A DNA stretch of 64,000 bases from VRUE01 sp963742535 (GTDB lineage: Bacteria > Actinomycetota > Thermoleophilia > Solirubrobacterales > 70-9): positions 1,302,001 to 1,366,000 of the forward strand of contig CAVUMC010000002.1 of assembly GCA_963742535.1 (NCBI GenBank), written 5' to 3'. The first letter of the stretch is position 1. The number at the start of each line of letters is the position of its first letter. A model generated the notes under the pieces. It saw nothing but the letters and a program-made list of their open reading frames with translations, was not told the DNA's origin and did no database searches. Position numbers and translations under genes: made by a program. This document shows positions 44,312 through 52,223 of the stretch, in pieces.

Positions 44312-45910
44312 TTAGAAGAGGGACATGCCCGGCGTCACCGGGACTTCGACCAGCTCCGGTTGTGAGGAGGCGATCGCCTTCTGCAGCGCGTCGCGCACGC
44401 CGTCGCGGTCCTTGACCCGGGTCGCGTTGACGCCGTAGCCCTCGGCGATGGCGGCGACGTCGAGCTTGGGCAGGTCGAGGCCGGGAGCGCCGGTTACCTG
44501 CTCGACGTCGGCGAACCACTTGAGGATCGCGTACTCCTCGTTGCGCACGACGAGGAAGGTGACCGGCACCTTGTAGGCGACGGCGCTCCAGAAGGCGCTG
44601 ACCGCGTACTGGACCGAGCCCTCGCCGATCACGCAGACCACCGGGCGGTCCGGCTGGGCGAGCTGCACGCCGACCGAGGCGGCAAGGCCGAAGCCGAGGC
44701 CGCCGCCGGCGGCGAAGTAGTAGCTGCCGGGACGCGAGAGGCGCAGCTGGTTGCGCAGGGCGAGCGTGCTGGAGGGGGACTCGAGCACGATGATCCCGTC
44801 CTCGGGGAAGACCTCACCGAGCGCGGTGTGCACGGTCGAGGGGTTGAGCGGGTCGGTCGGCGGGATTTCCTGCGGGCCCTGGTTGGGCTCGGGCACTGGG
44901 CGGCTCGACTCCGGCACCTCGGCCAGCAGCGCCGCCAGCGTCAGCTTGACGTCGGCGACGAGCGCGTCGCCCATCGGCGCCCGCGACGCCTCGTCGGGGT
45001 CACTGGTGATCGCGACCAGCTTCGCGCCCTCGGGCAGCAGCGGCCCGGGGATGTAGGGGTAGTAGGGGAAGACCGAGCTGCCGACGACGAGGATCAGGTC
45101 GTGGCCCTCGAGCGTCTGCCCGACCGGGCCGATCGCCGGCGGCAGGACACCGCGGAAGTTGGAGTGGTTCTCAGGGAAGCCGAGGCGGCCGCCGCCGGGC
45201 GCCGGTGTCGCCCAGACCGGCAGGTGCTGGCGCTCGGCAAGCGCGATCGCCTCGTCCCAGCCGCCAGAGGCGTCGATGTCGGGGCCGGCGACCAGCACCG
45301 GGTTGGAAGCGCTCTCGAGCCGGTCGGCGAGCACCCGCACCGCGGCGGGGTCGGCGACGGCTCGTCCGTTGACCTTGCGGGCAATCGCTTCGCGGGCGTC
45401 GGCGGGGTCGACCTCGGCGTACCAGTCGTCCATCGGCAGCGAGACGAAGGTCGGGCCCTTGGGCGGCAGGCCGGCGAGGTGGGCGCCGTGGGCAAGGGCG
45501 AGCGGGACGTCCTCGGGACGGGCCGGCTCGAAGGACCACTTGACCAGCGGGTGCGGCATGCGGATCGCGTCGCGGTTGGTCAGGTTGGCCTGCAGGGTGA
45601 TCTGCGCCCGCGCCTGCTGGCCAGCGGTGACCAGCACTGGCGAGTGGTTGGCCTGGGCGTTGAAGATCGCCCCCATCGCGTTGCCGACGCCGGGCGCGGT
45701 GTGCAGGTTGGCCACCGTCGTCTTGCCGGAGGCCTGCGCGTAGCCGTCGGCCATGCCGACCACAACCGCCTCCTGCAGGCCGAGCACGTAGCGGAAGTCC
45801 GAGGGGAAGTCGGCGAGCATCGGCAGCTCGGTCGAACCGGGGTTGCCGAACATCGTCGTCATCCCCAACTCGCGGAAAAGATCGAATGTCGCCTCGCGCA
45901 CCGTCGCCAT
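44312..45910 (-). CDS. Thiamine-diphosphate enzyme, benzoylformate-decarboxylase-like
   Basis: 532 aa from ATG 45910 (MATVREATFDLF); upstream codons belong to the divergent leader. N-terminal MTTMFGNPGSTELPMLADFP resembles benzoylformate decarboxylase, and the catalytic Glu lies in VLGLQEAVVVGMADGYAQAS. The ThDP/Mg motif is VVCVIGEGSVQYAVSAFWSA ... RNEEYAILKWF (GEGS instead of the usual GDGS). It decarboxylates a 2-keto acid to an aldehyde, likely benzoylformate-type. It is upstream of the 2-hydroxyacid dehydrogenase on the same strand, consistent with a hydroxyacid to ketoacid to aldehyde route. Confidence 0.87.
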   Translation of the reverse strand: MATVREATFDLFRELGMTTMFGNPGSTELPMLADFPSDFRYVLGLQEAVVVGMADGYAQASGKTTVANLHTAPGVGNAMGAIFNAQANHSPVLVTAGQQARAQITLQANLTNRDAIRMPHPLVKWSFEPARPEDVPLALAHGAHLAGLPPKGPTFVSLPMDDWYAEVDPADAREAIARKVNGRAVADPAAVRVLADRLESASNPVLVAGPDIDASGGWDEAIALAERQHLPVWATPAPGGGRLGFPENHSNFRGVLPPAIGPVGQTLEGHDLILVVGSSVFPYYPYIPGPLLPEGAKLVAITSDPDEASRAPMGDALVADVKLTLAALLAEVPESSRPVPEPNQGPQEIPPTDPLNPSTVHTALGEVFPEDGIIVLESPSSTLALRNQLRLSRPGSYYFAAGGGLGFGLAASVGVQLAQPDRPVVCVIGEGSVQYAVSAFWSAVAYKVPVTFLVVRNEEYAILKWFADVEQVTGAPGLDLPKLDVAAIAEGYGVNATRVKDRDGVRDALQKAIASSQPELVEVPVTPGMSLF

Positions 45911-45980
45911 AGCCCGCCGAAACCCTACCGGTGCATTGCGGTTCTCAAGTGAGCGGTCCAGCGATCCGATGAGGGGAGTC

Positions 45981-46670
45981 ATGGCATCGGCTGCGGAAAA
46001 GACGGGGAGGGTGCTGCTCGCGCTTGCGGCGTTGCTCGCGCTCGGCCTGCTGGCCGCCAACGCGGCGAGCGCCGGACCGACCTCGACCAGGCTCGTCTAC
46101 GCACCCGGGGAAATCGTGCCGATTCCGGCCTCGATCCCACACGAAGAGGGCGACATGGTCGACAAGCGCATCCTCGGTGACCTGCGCTGGATCGCCGCCC
46201 GCTACCCGATCTACGTCACCGACGGCTACTCCGGACCTCTGCCCAACGGCGAACACGTCGGCTGCAACATGTGCCACGTCAAAAACTCCGATCACTACAA
46301 CGGGCTCGCCGTCGACCTCGTGCCGCTGAACGGCACGACGGGCAAATGCGACGCGAGCTGGGAACCGATCACCCGTCTCGCCGAATGGGCCGAGCCCGAA
46401 CAGAACAAACCGCTGCCGCCCTTCCGCTGGGTCGGCTACAACGGCGACGCCGGCCACGGCTGCGGCAACCACCTCCACCTCTCCTGGCAGCACCCGGCGA
46501 CGCCGATGTTCCAGCTCGCCGAATGGGTTGAAATCTTCCCCACCGGCCCAGCCGGCGCCCGCAAGCCGCGCCAGCCGCGTCCGAAATCACCGCCGCAGAA
46601 ACTCCCCAGCGGTCCTCCGGGCGGCGTTGGGACGTTCCGCGGCGGCGGCGTCTCCGCCCGCGGCGACTAG
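45981..46670 (+). CDS. Secreted peptidase M15-like protein
   Basis: 229 aa from ATG 45981, preceded by GAGGGGA. Signal peptide to about residue 30 (VLLALAALLALGLLAANAAS). The zinc site of the LAS/M15 fold can be followed: NSDHYNGLAVDLVPLNGT (His and Asp) and HGCGNHLHLSWQHP (His-x-His). A second Cys pair (VGCNMCHV) may form a disulfide. The C-terminus is Pro/Gly/Arg-rich. It is expected to cut peptide bonds in peptidoglycan stems outside the cell. The exact subfamily is uncertain. Confidence 0.82.
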   Translation: MASAAEKTGRVLLALAALLALGLLAANAASAGPTSTRLVYAPGEIVPIPASIPHEEGDMVDKRILGDLRWIAARYPIYVTDGYSGPLPNGEHVGCNMCHVKNSDHYNGLAVDLVPLNGTTGKCDASWEPITRLAEWAEPEQNKPLPPFRWVGYNGDAGHGCGNHLHLSWQHPATPMFQLAEWVEIFPTGPAGARKPRQPRPKSPPQKLPSGPPGGVGTFRGGGVSARGD

Positions 46671-46743
46671 TCGCGACTCGGCCCCACCTATCTCCCCCAC
46701 CTTTGCGTGGGCTTGGTCACAGGACAGCCTTTCCTGGTTTAGT

Positions 46744-46763
46744 GTTACCTCAAACGAGGTAAC
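46744..46763 (+). promoter_or_regulatory. Palindromic operator of the desaturase operon
   Basis: GTTACCTC-AAAC-GAGGTAAC is a perfect 8+8 inverted repeat, 15 nt before the ferredoxin reductase start. Such operators are typical for TetR- or GntR-type repressors of fatty-acid desaturation (DesT/FasR-like), but the regulator is not identified here. Confidence 0.65.
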
Positions 46764-46778
46764 GTTCTTCAGGTAAGG

Positions 46779-47876
46779 ATGGCTGAGACCGCTGCCACAC
46801 CCAACGTTCCGGCCCGCCGACAGCGAGCGCTGCAGGCATTGCGCTCGCTCTTCACCCCGCTGCTGCCCGACGACTACCTCGAGCTGATCAACCCGCTCTG
46901 GTCGAGCCGCGAACTGCGTGGCAGGATCGAGCGGATCGTGCCCGAGGCGGACGGCGCGGTCTCGGTGCTGATCCGGCCGGGCTTCGAGTGGCCGGGCCAC
47001 CTGCCGGGGCAGTACCTGCGGATCGGTGTCGTCGTCAACGGCGTCCACCACTGGCGGGCTTACTCGCTGACGACCGAGCCGGGGCGGGCCGATGGCTGCA
47101 TCGGTATCACGCCGAAGTTGGTCCCCGCCGGCGTCGTCTCGCCCTACCTGACCCAGCGGGCCCGGCCGGGCGACATCGTCCGCCTCGGCGGCGTCGAAGG
47201 CACCTTCGTCCTCCCCTCGCCGGCGCCCCGACAGCTTCTTTTCATTTCGGCGGGCTCGGGTATCACCCCGATCATGTCGATGCTGCGCAACCTCGACCGG
47301 GCCAACGAGGTGGACGACGTGGTCCACCTCCACTCGGCCCGCGCGGCCGACGGCGTCATCTTCGGCGAGCGCCTGCGCGAGATCGACTCCCGGCACGAGG
47401 GCATGCGCCTGCACCTGCATGCCACCGGCGAGCGGGGGCGCCTTGCGCCGGCGGACCTCGACCGCCTCTGTCCCGACTGGCGCGGGCGTGACGCCTTTGC
47501 CTCGGGGCCCGGCGAGATGCTCGACGAACTGCGCGCCCACTGGCAGGCAGAGGGAGATCCCGACCGCCTTGCGATCGAGCGCTTCCAGCCGATCGTCGGC
47601 GGCGAGGGCGCGACCGCGGCGGGAGGGCGAGTGCGCTTCCTGACCAGCGGCATCGAGGCCGAGTGCGACGGCGACACGCCGATCCTGGCGGCGGGTGAGG
47701 AGGCGGGCGCCTGCCTTCCCTACGGCTGCCGGATGGGGATCTGCCACACCTGCGTCGGCCGGCTGCGCGCCGGTGCCGTGCGTGACTTGCGCACCGGCGA
47801 GGTGCACGAAACAGAGAACGAGATGGTGCGGACATGCGTCAACGCGCCCGAGGGCGCAGTTGAGATCGAGCTTTGA
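46779..47876 (+). CDS. Ferredoxin-type reductase (FAD, NAD(P), 2Fe-2S) of the desaturase operon
   Basis: 365 aa. FAD domain: HLPGQYLRIGVVVNGVHHWR, AYSLTTEPG (RxYS-type). NAD(P) domain: QLLFISAGSGITPIMSMLRN. C-terminal plant-type 2Fe-2S cluster: CLPYGCRMGICHTCVGRL and a last Cys in MVRTCVNAPEG. It is expected to pass electrons from NAD(P)H to the desaturase encoded 15 nt downstream, as in mycobacterial Rv3230c/DesA3. Confidence 0.92.
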   Translation: MAETAATPNVPARRQRALQALRSLFTPLLPDDYLELINPLWSSRELRGRIERIVPEADGAVSVLIRPGFEWPGHLPGQYLRIGVVVNGVHHWRAYSLTTEPGRADGCIGITPKLVPAGVVSPYLTQRARPGDIVRLGGVEGTFVLPSPAPRQLLFISAGSGITPIMSMLRNLDRANEVDDVVHLHSARAADGVIFGERLREIDSRHEGMRLHLHATGERGRLAPADLDRLCPDWRGRDAFASGPGEMLDELRAHWQAEGDPDRLAIERFQPIVGGEGATAAGGRVRFLTSGIEAECDGDTPILAAGEEAGACLPYGCRMGICHTCVGRLRAGAVRDLRTGEVHETENEMVRTCVNAPEGAVEIEL

Positions 47877-47891
47877 GTGAAAGGGAATGAG

Positions 47892-49145
47892 ATGAGCACA
47901 GCCACAATCAACCCACCGCAGGCACCAGCAGAAGAGAATCCGCTGGCGCGGCTCTCGCCCGAACAGCTGGACGCGATCGGGGCGGAGTTCGACGCGATCC
48001 GCGATCGGGTCATGGCCGACCTCGGCGAGCGCGACCGCCGCTACATCGAGAGCATGATCGCGATGCATCGCCGCCTGGCGATCCTGGGCAGGGTGCTGCT
48101 GCTTGCTTCGCGTCGCCGCTCGGCCTGGGTGGCCGGGACCGCAGCTCTATCGGCGGCCAAGATTCTCGAGAACATGGAGATCGGCCACAACGTCATGCAC
48201 GGCCAGTGGGACTGGATGAACGATCCCCGCATCCACTCCACCACCTGGGACTGGGACAACGTCTCGCCGGCCGACGCCTGGAAGCACTCGCACAACTACG
48301 AGCACCACACCTTCACCAACGTGCGCGGCAAGGACCGCGACCTGGGCTACGAGATCATGCGCATCGACCCGGAGCAGAAGTGGCACCCGGTCTATCTCCT
48401 GCAGCCTTTCTACAACCTGCTCCTGGCCGCCTTCTTCGAGTGGGGCGTGGCCGTTCACGACCTCAACTTCGAGGCGATCGAGAGCGGCGAGAAGTCGAAG
48501 GCCAAGGTGGGCGAAGAGCTGCGGGCGATCGGCGCCAAGGTGAAGGACCAGGCACTCAAGGACTACGTCGCCTGGCCCCTGCTGAGCGGTCTGGCAATGG
48601 CTGCGTTGGAGGCGGGACTGTCCCTGCGCGAGACCCGCACCGGGCGGCGGCGAAGCGGCGGCCTGGCGGGTATTGCCGGTCGTGCTCTGCGGCGCGGCCT
48701 GGAAGGAAGCCGGGAAACGGTCACGGCCGACGCCACCGCCAACGCGATCCGCAATGCCTGGGCCTACGCGATCATCTTTTGCGGCCACTTCCCCGACCAG
48801 ACCTACACCTTCAGCGAGGAGGAGGTCGAGGGCGAGACGCGGGGCGGTTGGTACGTGCGCCAGCTGCTCGGCTCGGCCAACATCGAAGGCAGCCCGCTCT
48901 TCCACGTCGCCTCCGGCAACCTCGGCTACCAGGTCGAGCACCACCTCTTTCCCGACATGCCGAGCAGCCGCTACGCCGAGGTGGCACCCCAGGTCAAGGA
49001 CGTTTGCGAGCGCTACGCGCTCCCCTACAACGCTGGTCCGTTCGGGCAACAGCTGGGCATGGTGCAGCGCACGATCCTCCGCCTCGCCTTCCCCGGCGGC
49101 AAGCATCGGCCCAAGCCCGGGCCCTACGTGGGCGAGGAAGGCTGA
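47892..49145 (+). CDS. Membrane fatty-acid (acyl-CoA/acyl-lipid) desaturase
   Basis: 417 aa from ATG 47892, AAAGGGA upstream. Three histidine boxes: GHNVMHGQ, HSHNYEHHTFTN and YQVEHHLFP, the di-iron site of the FA_desaturase family; DesA3-like order. Hydrophobic stretches occur around residues 75-95 and 160-185. Residues about 235-280 contain an Arg/Gly-rich stretch (RETRTGRRRSGGLAGIAGRA) that I do not expect in homologues at this spot. It introduces double bonds in membrane or storage lipids with the reductase encoded upstream. Confidence 0.9.
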   Translation: MSTATINPPQAPAEENPLARLSPEQLDAIGAEFDAIRDRVMADLGERDRRYIESMIAMHRRLAILGRVLLLASRRRSAWVAGTAALSAAKILENMEIGHNVMHGQWDWMNDPRIHSTTWDWDNVSPADAWKHSHNYEHHTFTNVRGKDRDLGYEIMRIDPEQKWHPVYLLQPFYNLLLAAFFEWGVAVHDLNFEAIESGEKSKAKVGEELRAIGAKVKDQALKDYVAWPLLSGLAMAALEAGLSLRETRTGRRRSGGLAGIAGRALRRGLEGSRETVTADATANAIRNAWAYAIIFCGHFPDQTYTFSEEEVEGETRGGWYVRQLLGSANIEGSPLFHVASGNLGYQVEHHLFPDMPSSRYAEVAPQVKDVCERYALPYNAGPFGQQLGMVQRTILRLAFPGGKHRPKPGPYVGEEG

Positions 49146-49174
49146 ACAGGCGGCAGGCTTAGGATGGGCGGCCG

Positions 49175-49642
49175 ATGCGCCGCCTCGTCGCCCTCCTTTT
49201 GATCGCCCTCGCCGCCTTCGTAGTCGGCTGCGGCAAGCAGGATGACTCGACGCCGGTCGCCTGCTTGGAAGGGAGCGAGACCTACCTGCAGGCGCTGAAA
49301 ATCGCGCCGGGAGAAGTGACGCTCGACGGCGAGACCCCGATCAGCGACTGCCTAGTCGAGAACCAGAAGGCTGGCGAACTCGCCACGATCGGCACGGCAA
49401 TGGTCGACGCGGCGACGCAGCTGAACGCGGAAGCGCGAGCGGAACCAGGTGGCGAAGCGAACCTGCAACTCGGCTACCTGCTCGGAGCGGCCGAACGCGG
49501 GGCTGAAACGACCGAAGGCATCCACGCCGAGCTGATCCGTCGCCTCTCCGCCGCCGCCCGCTACAGCCCCGACAACCGCCCCCCGTCGCCCGCCTTCCTG
49601 CGCACCTACAAAGAAGGCTTCGACGCCGCCACGAACAACTGA
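49175..49642 (+). CDS. Lipoprotein of unknown function
   Basis: 155 aa. The signal peptide MRRLVALLLIALAAFVVGCG ends with lipobox VVGC, so Cys19 is the lipidation site. The mature part is mainly helical (GELATIGTAMVDAATQLNAE, LQLGYLLGAAERGAETTEGI) with two further Cys residues. No known domain is seen. It is 29 nt after the desaturase and may be on the same transcript; a strong hairpin follows. Confidence 0.8.
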   Translation: MRRLVALLLIALAAFVVGCGKQDDSTPVACLEGSETYLQALKIAPGEVTLDGETPISDCLVENQKAGELATIGTAMVDAATQLNAEARAEPGGEANLQLGYLLGAAERGAETTEGIHAELIRRLSAAARYSPDNRPPSPAFLRTYKEGFDAATNN

Positions 49643-49643
49643 G

Positions 49644-49692
49644 GCCGACGGGCCGCAAACGTGTCTATATGTCGCGTTTGCGGCCCGTCGGC
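49644..49692. terminator. 18-bp bidirectional terminator hairpin
   Basis: Perfect 18-nt arms (gccgacgggccgcaaacg at 49644-49661; complement at 49675-49692) enclose a 13-nt loop. It fills the gap between the convergent lipoprotein and DUF2149 genes. No strong T-run, but position and stability fit transcription termination for both. Confidence 0.7.
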
Positions 49693-49694
49693 GG

Positions 49695-50000
49695 CTACTT
49701 GGGCGAGACGATCACGATGCGGCCGTCGGCGAGGCGGTAGGCGCGACCGACCGGCGTCCCTTGGCCGCGCGCCTTTTGTGGGCTGCTCGGCGGTGAGAGG
49801 ACCCGCACTTTGGCGTCGGCTGAGGCGGCGGGGCGGCGCTCGACCTTGCCGGACTGCGCGTTGACGGTCAGGGTCAGGCCGGCGATCAGGAAGGCGACGG
49901 CGAGGACGATGCCGATGTCGAAGAGGTTGACGAGGCCGTCGAGCGGATCACCGGCGTTGTCGGCGATGCGGCCGTGCCGGCCGAGCCCGATCCGGCTCAC
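49695..50000 (-). CDS. DUF2149-like membrane protein
   Basis: 101 aa from GTG 50000, which overlaps the intended stop of the ExbB-like gene by 4 nt. DPLDGLVNLFDIGIVLAVAF followed by LIAGLTLTVNAQ gives one membrane helix, then a polar tail with GQGTPVGRAYRLADGRIVIV. It resembles DUF2149, a family I know as encoded next to MotA/TolQ/ExbB proteins, in the position of ExbD/TolR. It is the last gene of the four-gene cobalamin-riboswitch operon. Confidence 0.75.
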   Translation of the reverse strand: MSRIGLGRHGRIADNAGDPLDGLVNLFDIGIVLAVAFLIAGLTLTVNAQSGKVERRPAASADAKVRVLSPPSSPQKARGQGTPVGRAYRLADGRIVIVSPK

Positions 50001-50610
50001 GATGCACCCCCCGGCTCTGCTGCCTGCTCCAGCGCCACCAGGTCCTCCGTGTACATCCGGGTGCGAGCCAGGGTGAGGGCAAAGGCGACGTGCCGACCAG
50101 CAGGCCCACCACCGTGGCGCCGAAGGCGTCGCGCAGGTTGTCGGCGAGGGTGGCGACGTCACCGTCGCCCAGCGCGGCGAGACCAGGAGCAAGCGGGATC
50201 AGGGTCCCCATCAGCCCGACGGCGGGACCGGCTCGAACCAGGAGCCGGGTGCGGTCGAGGCGGCGCTGCACTGCCAACTCGTAACGGGCGAGGGCGCGCT
50301 CGGTGGCGGCCGTGGGGTCGGGTTCGCGAGCGGCGCCGGAGACCTCGACCAGCGCCTCGGCCGAGATCGCGCCCGGGGCGCTGTAGGAGTAAAGCGAGGC
50401 GTTGGCGGGATCGGCGATCGCCCGCTCGGTCAGCTGGCTGAGGTCGACGTCCCGCGACCGCACCCGCCGCCGCCAGAGCTCGGTGCAGAAACGCCCGAGC
50501 TCGAGCGCGCAGAGCAGCAGGATCAGCACCGCGACCAGCAGCACCGGCACCCGCAGTGCCGTGGCGATATCCGCCAGCGCGTCACCGAGATCGATCGCGG
50601 CACCAATCAC
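49997..50610 (-). pseudogene. MotA/TolQ/ExbB-like proton channel, one frame break
   Basis: GTG 50610 overlaps the stop of the toroid gene by 4 nt. N-terminal helix VPVLLVAVLILLLCALELGR; the conserved channel core is LLVRAGPAVGLMGTLIPLAP and LADNLRDAFGATVVGLLVGT. After this the frame turns to nonsense. The proper ending (FALTLARTRMYTEDLVALEQ...) is in another frame and ends exactly at the DUF2149 start. One lost base near 50084-50091 explains it. Restored length is about 204 aa. Family members couple proton flow to work in the envelope (Exb, Tol, Mot). Confidence 0.78.
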
Positions 50611-52220
50611 GGGAGGGCCACCCTGCGACGGAACTCGATGCCCGAGCCGACAAAAGCGCAGAGCAGCGCGGCGGCGGCGATCGCTGCGGCTACCCAGGAA
50701 GCGCCAGCGGAATCGGTGCCGGAGCTGTGCAGGCCAGGGGCGCCGAAGGCTCCCGTCCCACTCCCCGAGCCGGCGCCGACGAGGGTGCCGCTGACCTCGC
50801 GACCGACCCCTTCGTCACCAGTCCGTGCAGGCGTAGCCGCAGTTCCGCCGCCCCCCGAGCCACTGCTGTCTCCAGGACCCGCCCCGGAGACACCGCCGGC
50901 AGCCGCCGGCGTGCGGTCGGATTCGCTGTTGGGTTCGGAGCTCACGGTGGTGGTGGACTGGACTGCGTTCTCGCCACGCCTCGTCCGGCTGTGGTTGCGC
51001 GCCCCAGGCTCCGCGTGCACGATCCGCGACCCACCCGGAGTCTTGCCCTTGCTCTGCGGTTTCGGCCGGCTGAAGAGGGGCGCGCCGACGCTGCCGCCAC
51101 CGGCGATTACGCCTTTGCCGGACTGGGTGCCTTCGCCCTGGCCCGGTTTCGGCAGTGTTGTCGACGTGTCACATACGGCAGCGCTGGAGTGGCGAGGACC
51201 CGCGGCCGATGAGACCGGCAGCGGCGGCGAAGGGATCGGCCAGGTCTGCCCGGCGAAGGCCGGCGCTGCGTAGGCGGTCATCCAGACCCCGTTCAGGTCC
51301 TGGCTCTGCTTCCAGCGGAGGCGGCCGTCGGACTGCTGGAGCGAGGCCATGTAGGAGAGCGGCTCGTTGTCGCCCTCGATCCAGGTTTCCGGATCCTCGC
51401 CGGCGGCCCAGATGCCCTGCACCGCCCAGGCGGTCGAGGCGACGTTGGATTCCGGTTCGCCGGCGAACTCGGGGAAGCCGCCGTCGGGATTCTGTGTCCC
51501 GCGCAGGTACGCGAGCCCTTTCCGCTCGGCCTCCGTGCCCAAGCGACCGGCGGCGCGCAGCGCCTGGATCGCCGCCCCGGTCAGGTCGGCTTCGCTTTTG
51601 CTGCCCTTGACGCTCCAAGCCCAGCCACCGTCGTCGTTTTGCTGGGCGATCAGCCAATTGGCCGCGGCCTGTATCGCCGCCTGCGCCGCCGGCTCGCGAA
51701 CCGGGGCGAGAGCGACGATGGCGAAGATCGTGTCGTTGATCTCTCCCCTGCCACCCGGCACGTAGGGGAAGGAGCCATCGTCGCGGGCACGGGCGAGGAT
51801 CTCGGCGACGAGGTCGTGACCGGCGAAGCTGTGGGGGTCGGTCCCCGCCGCGTTGACCACCATCAGTTCGCGCTCGAGCGCCGTCGTCGGGATCGTCGGC
51901 CAGGTGATCTCTTCTTCGAGACCACGCTGGAAGTGACCCTCGAGGAAGCTGTAGACGTCGGCTCCCCCAGGCCTCGCCTGACAGCGCGGGTTGATCCGGC
52001 CCGCCGCCAGCGCCAGGGCCACCCAGGCGCTGATGCCCTGGGTCGATTCTTTGCCCGCTTCGCCACCGAAACCGCCGTCGAGGTTCTGCGCTTCCTGCAG
52101 GTAGCGAATCGTGCGATCGAGGCGGGCTTGGTTGAGCGGATTGCGCGCGGGGGTGCTCGCCGCGACCGCGACGGTCGCGAGCAGCGCCAGGAGGAGAGGG
52201 GTGACGGCGAGAACGCGCAC
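50607..52220 (-). CDS. Membrane-anchored alpha/alpha-toroid (prenyltransferase/cobalamin-binding-like) protein
   Basis: 537 aa from GTG 52220, 3 nt after the preceding gene. Signal peptide, then toroid repeats with QxxDGG motifs: YLQEAQNLDGGFGGEAGKES, WLIAQQNDDGGWAWSVKGSK, YLRGTQNPDGGFPEFAGEPE and LQQSDGRLRWKQ, up to about residue 330. Next is a Pro/Ser/Gly-rich stalk of about 170 residues, then a membrane helix (SWVAAAIAAAALLCAFVGSG) with a short basic tail (FRRRVALP). This puts the toroid outside the cell, tethered. The fold is shared by terpene cyclases and intrinsic factor/transcobalamin; a cobalamin-riboswitch operon favours the latter role. Confidence 0.83.
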   Translation of the reverse strand: MRVLAVTPLLLALLATVAVAASTPARNPLNQARLDRTIRYLQEAQNLDGGFGGEAGKESTQGISAWVALALAAGRINPRCQARPGGADVYSFLEGHFQRGLEEEITWPTIPTTALERELMVVNAAGTDPHSFAGHDLVAEILARARDDGSFPYVPGGRGEINDTIFAIVALAPVREPAAQAAIQAAANWLIAQQNDDGGWAWSVKGSKSEADLTGAAIQALRAAGRLGTEAERKGLAYLRGTQNPDGGFPEFAGEPESNVASTAWAVQGIWAAGEDPETWIEGDNEPLSYMASLQQSDGRLRWKQSQDLNGVWMTAYAAPAFAGQTWPIPSPPLPVSSAAGPRHSSAAVCDTSTTLPKPGQGEGTQSGKGVIAGGGSVGAPLFSRPKPQSKGKTPGGSRIVHAEPGARNHSRTRRGENAVQSTTTVSSEPNSESDRTPAAAGGVSGAGPGDSSGSGGGGTAATPARTGDEGVGREVSGTLVGAGSGSGTGAFGAPGLHSSGTDSAGASWVAAAIAAAALLCAFVGSGIEFRRRVALP

Positions 52221-52223
52221 GAG

